Shown one piece after another: positions 1 through 5,637 of a DNA stretch of 5,637 nt. The notes beneath the pieces were generated by a model that saw only the letters and a program-made list of their open reading frames with translations, was not told the DNA's origin and searched no databases. A program made the position numbers and the translations under genes. Every line of letters begins with the position of its first letter. Position 1 is the stretch's first letter. The stretch is from Cytophagaceae bacterium (GTDB lineage: Bacteria; Bacteroidota; Bacteroidia; Cytophagales; Spirosomataceae), in the NCBI GenBank assembly GCA_947459055.1, contig CANHCG010000138.1, forward strand, positions 1 to 5,637. Reading direction: 5' to 3'.

Positions 1-812
1 AAATTCTTGCTGTAGACCGCGCGCATCCATTCGGCAAACCAAGTGGCCATGGCTAAATTTTCGTTCATCGCCTTGTCTAAGGCCCAAGAAATATTGCCTT
101 CACTACTCATGGCTAAATGTTGGGCTTTATCGGCTTCAATTTGCGTCTGTTTGACCAAATAATCAGCTAACGCATCTTCCTCGACCGTCCCTACTTGAAT
201 GCGTTGGGTTCTTGATATGATGGTGGTTAATAATTTTTGAGGGTCCGAACAGATTAATATAAATAGTGTAGAGCTGGGAGGTTCCTCCAGTGTTTTTAAT
301 AAAGCATTTCCAGAGGAGGCGTTTAAAGACTCTGCATTCCAAAGGAAAACGACTTTAAATGGTGCTTCAAAGGGTTTTAAGCTAATTTTTTGTAGAAGTT
401 TTCGGGTTTCTTCCACGGGGATATTCCCTTGTCGATTCCCCTCGGCCCCTAGGTACACGAGCCAATCGGGCAATGTACGATAGGGAGATTCCAATAAAAA
501 TTTCCGCCATTCGGGTAAAAAGGCATCGGATTCGGCTTCTTTGACCTTTTTGGTGGTGATGGAAGGGAATACATATAAAAGGTCTGGATGGATTCCTTTA
601 TGAACTTTTTGGCAACTTGGACATTTTCCGCAAGCATCGTCCCCCTCCCGTTGTGTGCAAAACAAATAAGAAACGAAAGCTAGGGCTAGCGCTGTTTGGG
701 CACCACCGACGGGACCTTGGAACAATTGTGCGTGAGCGATGTGCTGGTCTTGCACGGCGCGGCTCAATTGTTTTTTAACCAATTCCAATCCGGGAATATC
801 CTGAAAACGCAT
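1..812 (-). CDS. holB: DNA polymerase III subunit delta' (clamp-loader AAA+ subunit), 3' end missing
   Basis: This is the stator subunit of the clamp loader, which works with the delta and tau/gamma subunits to load the beta clamp at primed DNA. The frame stays open for 270 codons from the ATG at 812-810 and leaves the window without a stop. About 100 C-terminal residues are probably missing, including most of the collar domain. Seen directly: an N-terminal F-Q-D-I-P-G-L segment; a P-loop position reading GPVGGAQTA (33-41) without the Walker A lysine; a zinc module with C52, C61, C64 and C67 (spacing 8-2-2, as in E. coli delta'); the NALLKTLEEPP stretch (169-179); and an SRT motif (200-202) where delta' and DnaX carry the SRC arginine finger. 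Loss of a working P-loop is normal for delta', which does not hydrolyse ATP, and this separates it from DnaX. The start is preceded by a C-rich stretch with no Shine-Dalgarno motif. The GlmU-family gene ends 29 bases upstream on the same strand, so the two are probably co-transcribed. Confidence 0.93.
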   Translation of the reverse strand, partial: MRFQDIPGLELVKKQLSRAVQDQHIAHAQLFQGPVGGAQTALALAFVSYLFCTQREGDDACGKCPSCQKVHKGIHPDLLYVFPSITTKKVKEAESDAFLPEWRKFLLESPYRTLPDWLVYLGAEGNRQGNIPVEETRKLLQKISLKPFEAPFKVVFLWNAESLNASSGNALLKTLEEPPSSTLFILICSDPQKLLTTIISRTQRIQVGTVEEDALADYLVKQTQIEADKAQHLAMSSEGNISWALDKAMNENLAMATWFAEWMRAVYSKN

Positions 813-841
813 GCCTGGGGGTTAATATTTTTGCGAAAACA

Positions 842-1942
842 CTAATTTCGGAAAGATGCTTCCTCTTTCCAAATTTGATCGATTATTGCCTTTATATTTT
901 TTGCTAAGACTTGTTTTTTTGTCGCGGCCCATGCACAGGCATTTTGGAAGGCTTTCTCATGTTTATATGGAGCAAAATCAGGAAATTCCCCCCATGTTAA
1001 GGAAGGAATGAATTTCGGCAAAAATGAACTGCTGCTGATGTTGCAATGGTTCCCAATGACTGTGCCTGTATTAAATTTGGTACCGATTCCTGTGGTGACA
1101 AAATCTCCCATGAGTACGCCGAAGGAATTTTTTCCTGTTTTTCTTGGTTTGCCAGTGGAATAATCAAAAAGAGAAATGGGGGCAAGGTCATTTCGGACGT
1201 TAGAACAGGTGCTGAGCGCGCCCCAGTTGGAATACGAACCGATGATCGAGGATCCCACATAACCCTCATGTGCTTTGTTGCTATATGGAAAGAACAGGGA
1301 TGCGTTTATTTCGCCGCCGACTTTACATCCGATGCCGATCGTGGTATTTCCGCGAATTTTGGCGCCTAGGTTGGTAGAAGAATCCGCCAACATCGCGGCA
1401 GGGCCTTGAATTAGGGTTCCAATGGGCAAATGAACACCCTCGCCGATGTAAATGGGTCCTTGGCTAGCATCTAACATGGTGCCTCGGAGCTTGGCCGTCG
1501 GATGGATAAAGCAATTTTCAGGATGTAAAATTGTGTTTCCTTCGATTGTTAATCGATCGAGGTCGAAGGAGTTTGGTTTTATTTCTTCGTGGAGTAATTG
1601 GGCATTATATGTCAATAAATCCTCTGGGTATTCGATATACCTTGGGGCGAAAGCCAACATTTGTTTGGTTAATCCCTCCAATTCGGTTTTGGAGGATCGG
1701 TAGGCGATGAGTTGGCCGCCATACCAAAGACCTGTTTCGGGGCTTAAGTTTGTAAGAATATCCTTGATTTTAGGGTCAGGAAGAAGGGAGCCTAAAAGGT
1801 GTATATCAGCCGGAATATTCGTCCATTTATCTTGTATACGATTCAATCCAATGTACAATTCAGACAGGTTACGCAGATAGGTAAGCGGTCGGAGGTTTTT
1901 TAGGATTTTTTCGTCGTCAAAAAATAGGATCGAATGGCTCAT
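842..1942 (-). CDS. GlmU-family protein (putative sugar nucleotidyltransferase with left-handed beta-helix acyltransferase domain)
   Basis: This 366-residue protein resembles the alternative GlmU family of Bacteroidota, proposed to act as glucosamine-1-phosphate N-acetyltransferase and UDP-GlcNAc pyrophosphorylase, making UDP-GlcNAc for peptidoglycan and envelope glycans in the cytoplasm. The N-terminus has the family signature in altered form: ILFFDDE (5-11), then RPLTYLRNLSELYIGLNRIQDKW (18-40, key residues R18, P19, R24, G32, K39, W40). From about residue 138 there are hexapeptide repeats of a left-handed beta-helix (GAKIRGNTTIGIGCKVGG, 193-210). The segment SNKAHEGYVGSS (221-232) places H225 where E. 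coli GlmU has its catalytic His363, and S247-N248 falls near the E. coli Asn386 region. The helical C-terminal tail is short. The frame extends upstream to an ATG at 1972, but that ATG lies in the loop of the rpmE2 terminator and the added residues (MVRLFFVICS) are unlike the family, so I start at 1942. The exact substrate is not provable from sequence. Confidence 0.85.
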   Translation of the reverse strand: MSHSILFFDDEKILKNLRPLTYLRNLSELYIGLNRIQDKWTNIPADIHLLGSLLPDPKIKDILTNLSPETGLWYGGQLIAYRSSKTELEGLTKQMLAFAPRYIEYPEDLLTYNAQLLHEEIKPNSFDLDRLTIEGNTILHPENCFIHPTAKLRGTMLDASQGPIYIGEGVHLPIGTLIQGPAAMLADSSTNLGAKIRGNTTIGIGCKVGGEINASLFFPYSNKAHEGYVGSSIIGSYSNWGALSTCSNVRNDLAPISLFDYSTGKPRKTGKNSFGVLMGDFVTTGIGTKFNTGTVIGNHCNISSSSFLPKFIPSLTWGEFPDFAPYKHEKAFQNACAWAATKKQVLAKNIKAIIDQIWKEEASFRN

Positions 1943-1954
1943 GCTGCAAATTAC

Positions 1955-1991
1955 AAAAAAAAGCCTCACCAAAAATAATGGAGAGGCTTTT
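1955..1991 (-). terminator. Intrinsic terminator of rpmE2
   Basis: A perfect 9-base inverted repeat has arms at 1959-1967 (aaaagcctc) and 1983-1991 (gaggctttt) around a 15-base loop. Read on the minus strand, the stem is followed by a run of eight U (1955-1962, partly in the stem). It lies 20 bases past the rpmE2 stop and ends 12 bases before the chosen start of the GlmU-family gene. That gene therefore depends either on read-through or on a promoter I could not place with confidence. Confidence 0.85.
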
Positions 1992-2011
1992 GGTAGAAAC
2001 GATAAGAAGGA

Positions 2012-2254
2012 TTAGTTCTTTGCGTAACGCTTGTTAAATTTATCTACACGTCCTGTAGTATCTAATAACACATTTTTACCTGTGTAAAAAGGGTGTGATT
2101 GAGAGGAAACTTCAAGTTTAAATACTGGATATGTTTTTCCTTCGAATTCGGTTGTTTCTGTGGTAGGAGCGCAAGAACGAGTTAAAAACTTGTAATCGGC
2201 TGATAAATCGTGGAATACAACTTCTTTGTATTCTGGATGAATGTCTTTTTTCAT
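2012..2254 (-). CDS. rpmE2: 50S ribosomal protein L31, type B (zinc-independent)
   Basis: This complete 80-residue protein matches type B L31, a large-subunit protein that bridges the ribosome head and central protuberance. Family landmarks seen are MKKDIHPEY at the start, the F-L-T-R-S-C-A segment (23-29), [22 protein letters not shown] (39-60) and the C-terminal [10 protein letters not shown]. The only cysteine is C28, so the four-cysteine zinc site of type A L31 is absent, as expected for the zinc-free form. Upstream of the ATG is an A-rich tract with no Shine-Dalgarno motif, as is usual in Bacteroidota. It has its own promoter candidate (2341-2371), a leader of about 80 bases and its own terminator, so it can be a single-gene transcript. 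It is divergent from nrdA. Confidence 0.97.
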   Translation of the reverse strand: MKKDIHPEYKEVVFHDLSADYKFLTRSCAPTTETTEFEGKTYPVFKLEVSSQSHPFYTGKNVLLDTTGRVDKFNKRYAKN

Positions 2255-2271
2255 GTTTTTTTAAATAAGGA

Positions 2272-2327
2272 CGATTCCCTGCCGTCGCGTTGGTTTCAAT
2301 AACTGGAATCGGTGGGAGTCGGATTCC
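2272..2327 (-). promoter_or_regulatory. rpmE2 5' leader with two mutually exclusive hairpins
   Basis: In the predicted rpmE2 leader the segment 2305-2311 can pair in two ways. In the upstream hairpin, GGAATC (minus strand, 2327-2322) pairs with GATTCC (2310-2305) around an 11-base loop. In the downstream hairpin, CGATTCC (2311-2305) pairs perfectly with GGAATCG (2278-2272) around a 26-base loop, ending 17 bases before the start codon. Both pairings are visible in the sequence. Their use as a switch, for example feedback by L31 as known for other ribosomal protein leaders, is inference. Confidence 0.4.
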
Positions 2328-2340
2328 TTTTAATGGGCCA

Positions 2341-2371
2341 CAAAAGTAAAAATTAAATATTCTTCATCCAA
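2341..2371 (-). promoter_or_regulatory. Bacteroidota-type promoter for rpmE2
   Basis: On the minus strand, TTG (2371-2369) is followed after exactly 20 bases by TACTTTTG (2348-2341), a full match to the Bacteroidota -7 element TAnnTTTG with the normal spacing to the -33 TTG. Transcription would begin near 2334, giving a leader of about 80 bases before the ATG at 2254. Confidence 0.75.
2342..2353. repeat. 12-base direct repeat, copy 1
   Basis: AAAAGTAAAAAT occurs here and again, identical, at 2423-2434, an offset of 81 bases. This copy overlaps the -7 box of the rpmE2 promoter. AT-rich 12-mers can recur by chance in such DNA, so significance is modest. Confidence 0.45.
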
Positions 2372-2407
2372 GTTTTCCTCTAATAATTTTCCTGAAAATC
2401 ACAAGTA

Positions 2408-2424
2408 TTTTTTGGCTCAAAAAA
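2408..2424. repeat. T-tract/A-tract palindrome, copy 1
   Basis: TTTTTTG-gct-CAAAAAA is a perfect 7-base inverted repeat with a 3-base centre. A near-copy sits at 2531-2544. The arms end in G/C at the centre, so this is not just a T-run meeting an A-run. A protein-binding site is possible, but no known regulator box was recognised. Confidence 0.45.
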
Positions 2425-2452
2425 AAGTAAAAATATTTATTTTGGTACTTTT
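2423..2452. repeat. Long AT-rich inverted repeat including direct-repeat copy 2
   Basis: The arms 2423-2435 and 2438-2452 pair over 13 bases, interrupted only by a GG bulge (2444-2445), with a 2-base centre. The outer seven bases are AAAAGTA against TACTTTT. The left arm contains the second copy of the 12-mer found at 2342-2353. The element lies roughly midway between the two genes and overlaps the end of the first T/A palindrome. It could be an operator or simply AT-rich spacer. Confidence 0.4.
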
Positions 2453-2530
2453 CTAAGATGCACAAGGCCTAATGATTTGACTAGCCGTTAATTGAATATT
2501 ATAATTTAAATAACACATTTTTTTAAGTGC

Positions 2531-2544
2531 TTTTTGCTCAAAAA
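2531..2544. repeat. T-tract/A-tract palindrome, copy 2
   Basis: TTTTTG-ct-CAAAAA is a perfect 6-base inverted repeat with a 2-base centre. It shares the TTTTTG...CTCAAAAAA core with 2408-2424; the centres are about 121 bases apart. It ends four bases before the -33 element of the nrdA promoter candidate, where an activator or repressor could act. Confidence 0.45.
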
Positions 2545-2548
2545 AATG

Positions 2549-2580
2549 TTTGCAAGTGGGTCTGATTTTTTCTAATTTTA
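2549..2580 (+). promoter_or_regulatory. Bacteroidota-type promoter candidate for nrdA
   Basis: TTTG (2549-2552) is followed after 20 bases by TAATTTTA (2573-2580), which differs from the TAnnTTTG -7 consensus only at the last base. Spacing and -33 element are as expected for the housekeeping sigma factor of this phylum. Transcription would start around 2586, leaving a leader of about 65 bases before the nrdA ATG. Confidence 0.55.
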
Positions 2581-2582
2581 CT

Positions 2583-2615
2583 GAGAAGGGAAAGGTTCTA
2601 AAGATTTCCCTTTTT
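2583..2615 (+). promoter_or_regulatory. Terminator-like hairpin in the nrdA leader
   Basis: AAGGGAAA (2586-2593) pairs perfectly with TTTCCCTT (2605-2612) around an 11-base loop. G-U and A-U pairs extend the stem outward to 2583/2615, and the right arm runs into five U (2611-2615). It resembles a weak intrinsic terminator, with only three G-C pairs, or a 5'-end stabilising hairpin. It sits at or just after the predicted transcription start, so if that start is right it would be at the very 5' end of the message. Confidence 0.4.
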
Positions 2616-2651
2616 ACACACGAGTTTACAACATAATCCTATATAAAACAC

Positions 2652-5099
2652 ATGTACGTAATTAAAAGAGACGGTCGTCGCGAATCTGTCAAGTTTGACA
2701 AAATCACCGCCAGAATAGAGAAGCTTTGCTACAGCTTGGATCCATTCTTTGTCCAACCATTGGAGGTGGCAAGGAAAGTGATTTCGGGTTTGTATGATGG
2801 CGTGAAGACGACTGAATTGGATAATTTAGCGGCAGAGACTGCGGCGTCGCTGACGACAAAGCACCCGGATTATGCTGTTTTGGCTGCTAGGATAGCGATT
2901 TCTAATTTACATAAGAACACCTTGAAGTCTTTTTCGGCGACGATGAAGCGATTATATACTTACATCGATCCAAAGACAGGTCAAAATGCTTCCTTGCTTT
3001 CGAAGGAAGTATATGATGTAATTAAAAAGAATGCAGTGGAGTTGGATGAGGCGATTATTTATGACCGGGATTTTGGTTATGATTATTTTGGATTCAAGAC
3101 GTTAGAGAAATCGTATTTATTGAAATTAGAAGGTCAGATTGCAGAGCGTCCGCAGCATATGTTGATGCGTGTGGCGGTTGGAATTCATGGCACGGATTTG
3201 CCGGCAGCGATTGAGACGTACAATCTATTATCAGAGCGTTGGTTTACTCACGCGACGCCGACTTTATTTAATGCTGGAACACCAAAGCCTCAAATGTCTT
3301 CTTGTTTCCTTTTGACGACTCAAGATGATTCTATTGAAGGGATTTATGATACCTTGAAGCAAACAGCGAAGATTTCTCAGTCGGCAGGGGGTATTGGTTT
3401 GAGTATTCATAACATTCGTGCGACGGGTTCTTATATCAAGGGTACTAATGGAACCTCGAATGGTATTATCCCAATGTTGCGCGTATTTAATGACACAGCA
3501 CGTTATGTAGATCAAGGAGGAGGAAAACGCAAGGGTTCATTTGCGATTTACTTAGAGCCATGGCATGCGGATGTTTTTGAGTTTTTGGAATTAAAGAAGA
3601 ATCACGGAAAAGAAGAAATGCGTGCGCGTGATTTGTTCTATGCTCTTTGGATTCCGGATTTATTCATGAAGCGTGTGGAAAGCAATGAAGAATGGTCTTT
3701 ATTCTGCCCACATGAGTGTCCGGGTTTAGCGGATACGCATGGAGAGGCGTTTGAGGCTTTGTATCATTCGTATGAGGTGGCTGGAAAAGCACGCCAAGTC
3801 GTCAAAGCACAAGAATTGTGGTTTAAAATCTTGGAATCTCAAACCGAAACGGGTACACCGTATATGTTGTTCAAGGATCACGCGAACAACAAATCGAATC
3901 AAAAGAACTTAGGTACGATCAAATCTTCTAATTTATGTACGGAGATTATCGAATACACATCAAAAGATGAGGTAGCTGTTTGTAATTTGGCATCCTTAGC
4001 GCTTCCAAAATACGTTCGTGCCAATGAGCAAGGGGTGATGGAATTTGATCATACTCGACTATATGAAGTAACAAAAACGGCAACGAAGAATTTGAATAAA
4101 ATCATCGATGTCAACTATTACCCGGTGCCAGAAGCGCGTAATTCGAATTTACGTCATCGCCCGATTGGTTTAGGAGTTCAAGGATTAGCGGATGTGTTCA
4201 TCATGTTGCGCATGCCGTTTGAATCGGAAGAAGCTCAACAATTGAATAAGGATATTTTTGAAACCATTTATTATGCTTCGATGGAAGCTTCGATGGAATT
4301 AGCAATCAAGGAGGGCCCTTACTCGACTTGGGAAGGATCTCCTATTTCAAAAGGTATTTTCCAATTTGATATGTGGAACGTGACGCCTAGCTCAGGTCGT
4401 TGGAACTGGGAAGAAATGCGGGAGAAAGTAGTTACTCATGGGGTTCGTAATTCCTTGTTAGTAGCGCCGATGCCAACCGCCTCTACCTCACAAATTTTAG
4501 GTAACAACGAATGTTTCGAACCATATACGTCAAATATTTATGCACGACGTGTATTGTCAGGGGAATTTGCGGTAGTGAATAAGCACTTATTGAAAGACTT
4601 GATTAAGTTAGGTCTTTGGAATGAGTCGATGAAAAATAAATTGATCTCAGCGAATGGTTCTGTTCAAAATATTCCTGAAATCCCTCAAAACCTAAAAGAT
4701 TTGTACAAAACGGTTTGGGAAATTAAGCAAAAAACCATTTTGGAAATGGCCGCCGATCGCGGAGCATATATCTGTCAATCGCAAAGTTTAAATATTCACA
4801 TTCAGGATGTGAACTTTGGTAAATTGACATCCATGCACTTCCACGCCTGGAAATTAGGTTTGAAAACTGGTATGTATTACCTACGTACGAAAGCGGCGGC
4901 AGATGCGATTAAGTTCACCGTGGAGAAACAAGCTGAGGTGCAAATCGAACAAACAGCAGTGGTACGTGAAAGCGAAATGCAATACGCTGCCCATACGGCA
5001 CAAGCAGCTGCCTCTTTCGGTACGGATGATGCACAAAACAGATCTGATATGGCTTGTTCCTTAGACAACCCTGAGGCTTGCGAAGCGTGTGGATCTTAA
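2652..5099 (+). CDS. nrdA: Ribonucleoside-diphosphate reductase, class Ia, large (alpha) subunit
   Basis: This cytoplasmic enzyme reduces ribonucleoside diphosphates to deoxyribonucleotides, using a radical passed from the small subunit NrdB. The protein is complete (815 residues) and unusually close to animal RRM1, even in residue numbering. An N-terminal ATP cone (about 1-92, MYVIKRDGR start, D57) provides overall activity control, and D226 sits at the specificity site. The active-site cysteines are C218 and C444, the radical cysteine is C429, and N427 and E431 lie in the NLCTEI motif. The class I signature [22 protein letters not shown] is present. Y742-Y743 correspond to the radical-transfer tyrosine pair (human 737-738), and the mobile tail ends in CEACGS with redox cysteines C810 and C813 for reactivation by thioredoxin or glutaredoxin. 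Nothing essential is missing. The ATG at 2652 gives an N-terminus aligned with RRM1; the preceding bases are A-rich without a Shine-Dalgarno motif. No nrdB follows: a terminator and an unrelated gene come next. Confidence 0.98.
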   Translation: MYVIKRDGRRESVKFDKITARIEKLCYSLDPFFVQPLEVARKVISGLYDGVKTTELDNLAAETAASLTTKHPDYAVLAARIAISNLHKNTLKSFSATMKRLYTYIDPKTGQNASLLSKEVYDVIKKNAVELDEAIIYDRDFGYDYFGFKTLEKSYLLKLEGQIAERPQHMLMRVAVGIHGTDLPAAIETYNLLSERWFTHATPTLFNAGTPKPQMSSCFLLTTQDDSIEGIYDTLKQTAKISQSAGGIGLSIHNIRATGSYIKGTNGTSNGIIPMLRVFNDTARYVDQGGGKRKGSFAIYLEPWHADVFEFLELKKNHGKEEMRARDLFYALWIPDLFMKRVESNEEWSLFCPHECPGLADTHGEAFEALYHSYEVAGKARQVVKAQELWFKILESQTETGTPYMLFKDHANNKSNQKNLGTIKSSNLCTEIIEYTSKDEVAVCNLASLALPKYVRANEQGVMEFDHTRLYEVTKTATKNLNKIIDVNYYPVPEARNSNLRHRPIGLGVQGLADVFIMLRMPFESEEAQQLNKDIFETIYYASMEASMELAIKEGPYSTWEGSPISKGIFQFDMWNVTPSSGRWNWEEMREKVVTHGVRNSLLVAPMPTASTSQILGNNECFEPYTSNIYARRVLSGEFAVVNKHLLKDLIKLGLWNESMKNKLISANGSVQNIPEIPQNLKDLYKTVWEIKQKTILEMAADRGAYICQSQSLNIHIQDVNFGKLTSMHFHAWKLGLKTGMYYLRTKAAADAIKFTVEKQAEVQIEQTAVVRESEMQYAAHTAQAAASFGTDDAQNRSDMACSLDNPEACEACGS

Positions 5100-5123
5100 T
5101 TAAGATGTTCAAAGTCAATACGC

Positions 5124-5156
5124 AAAATCACTTGATTGAAAAGTCAAGTGATTTTT
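5124..5156 (+). terminator. Intrinsic terminator of nrdA
   Basis: A perfect 12-base inverted repeat has AAAATCACTTGA (5124-5135) pairing with TCAAGTGATTTT (5144-5155) around an 8-base loop, ending in a run of five T (5152-5156). It starts 24 bases after the nrdA stop. It separates nrdA from the downstream membrane-protein gene, whose start lies 22 bases further on. Confidence 0.88.
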
Positions 5157-5178
5157 GTGTTTAACGAACGGACCTAAC

Positions 5179-5637
5179 ATGACCAAAAAAGGAAAGCTTT
5201 TTATCATATTTTTTGCCTTAATGTGCTTAGGGTTATTCCTGAGGACCTATCATATTTCCAATTTTGGTTTGTTTGGAGATGAAAAGCAAAGTGTGCTCAT
5301 AGCCGTAGGCAATACGAATTTTGGGGGCATGAGTAAACTGATGAATCCACCTGCGGTATTTAGCCCTGCGGATTATTGGGCGCCAAGGGGTATTCAGGCA
5401 TGGTTTGATGCGGATGCCCGTGGAGATGTAAGCGGTAACAGCCTTGTACATGACATGATGCTAAAATTCGTGGCCAATGTGTTTGGAAAAGGAGATGGTA
5501 CACTGCGGGGTGTTTCTGTTTTTTTTAATATGCTCACGTTATGGCTGCTTTTTTATTGGGCCCGCAGACAGAAAAAGCAAGAATTTTATTGGCCTTTGGG
5601 AATTTTGTTTCTAGCCGTGTTGGAGCCCTTTTTTGTA
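5179..5637 (+). CDS. Putative GT-C type membrane glycosyltransferase (family 39/ArnT-like), 3' end missing
   Basis: The ATG at 5179 opens a frame of 153 codons with no stop before the right edge. The N-terminus is a basic MTKKGK followed by a hydrophobic segment (7-21), probably the first membrane span. The first periplasmic loop begins with an FGLFGDEKQS motif (29-38); the acidic D34-E35 pair just after the first span is typical of GT-C enzymes that transfer sugars from polyprenyl-phosphate donors. The stretch about 85-112 (GNSLVHDMMLKFVANVFGKGDGTLRG) resembles the loop preceding the second span in PMT/ArnT-like proteins. Further hydrophobic segments lie at about 113-128 and 139-153. A complete protein of this kind would have roughly 400-600 residues, so most is out of view. 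Acceptor and donor cannot be inferred; an unrelated polytopic membrane protein remains possible. It lies just past the nrdA terminator, so it probably has a promoter of its own, which I could not identify. Confidence 0.65.
   Translation, partial: MTKKGKLFIIFFALMCLGLFLRTYHISNFGLFGDEKQSVLIAVGNTNFGGMSKLMNPPAVFSPADYWAPRGIQAWFDADARGDVSGNSLVHDMMLKFVANVFGKGDGTLRGVSVFFNMLTLWLLFYWARRQKKQEFYWPLGILFLAVLEPFFV

Larger units (their letters stand above)
2255..2651. other. Divergent intergenic region between rpmE2 and nrdA
   Basis: These 397 bases hold no credible coding sequence. The part from about 2341 to 2580 is very AT-rich with many A- and T-tracts, suggesting curved or easily melted promoter DNA. From left to right it contains the rpmE2 leader with competing inverted repeats, the rpmE2 promoter, a 12-base direct repeat, two T-tract/A-tract palindromes, the nrdA promoter and a hairpin in the nrdA leader; these are listed separately. 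I looked for paired NrdR boxes (consensus near acaCwAtATaTwGtgt), common upstream of ribonucleotide reductase genes, and found no convincing pair. No tRNA-like or recognisable riboswitch structure was seen. Confidence 0.8.

Noticed and set aside
449..637. 62-codon minus-strand frame overlapping holB
   Set aside because: It is in a different frame from the clear delta' protein, which covers the same bases with its zinc cysteines and conserved segments.
780..841. Independent promoter for holB in the 29-base gap
   Set aside because: No TAnnTTTG-like element with a spaced TTG was seen on the minus strand, so co-transcription with the upstream gene is simpler.
1046..1369. 107-codon plus-strand frame antisense to the GlmU-family gene, plus a similar 83-codon one at 1452-1703
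   Set aside because: Both lie wholly inside a well-supported minus-strand gene with recognisable hexapeptide repeats. Their translations show no domain and no separate start signals.
1946..1972. Possible minus-strand promoter for the GlmU-family gene (TTG at 1972-1970, TAATTTG at 1952-1946)
   Set aside because: The -7 box lacks one base, the spacer is only 16 bases, the elements overlap the terminator stem, and transcription would start at or inside the start codon.
2446..2453. TACTTTTC as a -7 element for nrdA on the plus strand
   Set aside because: No TTG lies at the required distance upstream (the nearest is about 31 bases away), and the candidate at 2549-2580 is better placed.
2500..2651. 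NrdR boxes or a cobalamin riboswitch upstream of nrdA
   Set aside because: No pair of NrdR-like palindromes at the usual spacing and no cobalamin-box-like conserved segment were found. The leader is too short for a cobalamin riboswitch and the enzyme is class I.
5233..5451. 72-codon minus-strand frame opposite the membrane protein gene
   Set aside because: The translation is rich in Arg, Ile and Tyr with no recognisable motif, and the plus strand carries a coherent membrane protein over the same span.

Overview
The window looks like chromosomal DNA from a Bacteroidota (Bacteroidetes) species, and I read it as core housekeeping sequence. The pointers to this phylum are a zinc-independent type B L31, a GlmU-family protein of the alternative Bacteroidetes type, an animal-like class Ia ribonucleotide reductase large subunit, gene starts preceded by A-rich tracts with no Shine-Dalgarno motif, and two promoter candidates of the phylum's TTG/TAnnTTTG type. 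A member of Cytophagales is possible, but that is only a guess. I see no insertion sequence, phage gene, CRISPR array, tRNA or rRNA.

Left part (1-2254, minus strand). In transcription order this holds rpmE2 (ribosomal protein L31), an intrinsic terminator, a GlmU-family sugar-nucleotide enzyme, and the DNA polymerase III delta' subunit holB, which runs off the left edge. The last two genes are 29 bases apart and probably co-transcribed. The terminator's loop contains the first in-frame ATG of the GlmU-family frame, so the true start is placed ten codons downstream.

Middle (2255-2651). This is an AT-rich divergent intergenic region of about 400 bases. It has a good minus-strand promoter for rpmE2 and a reasonable plus-strand promoter for nrdA. 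The rpmE2 leader can form two mutually exclusive hairpins, and the nrdA leader has a terminator-like hairpin. Between the promoters lie two copies of a small T-tract/A-tract palindrome and a 12-base direct repeat. This is the part of the window least explained by known features.

Right part (2652-5637, plus strand). nrdA is complete (815 residues, with an ATP cone and all catalytic residues) and is closed by a strong intrinsic terminator. No nrdB follows within the window. After the terminator comes the start of a multi-membrane-span protein resembling GT-C/family 39 glycosyltransferases, cut by the right edge.

Together the genes serve DNA precursor supply (nrdA), replication (holB), translation (rpmE2) and cell-envelope sugar metabolism (the GlmU-family enzyme and perhaps the membrane glycosyltransferase). 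I found no convincing novel multi-gene system. The observations worth following are regulatory.
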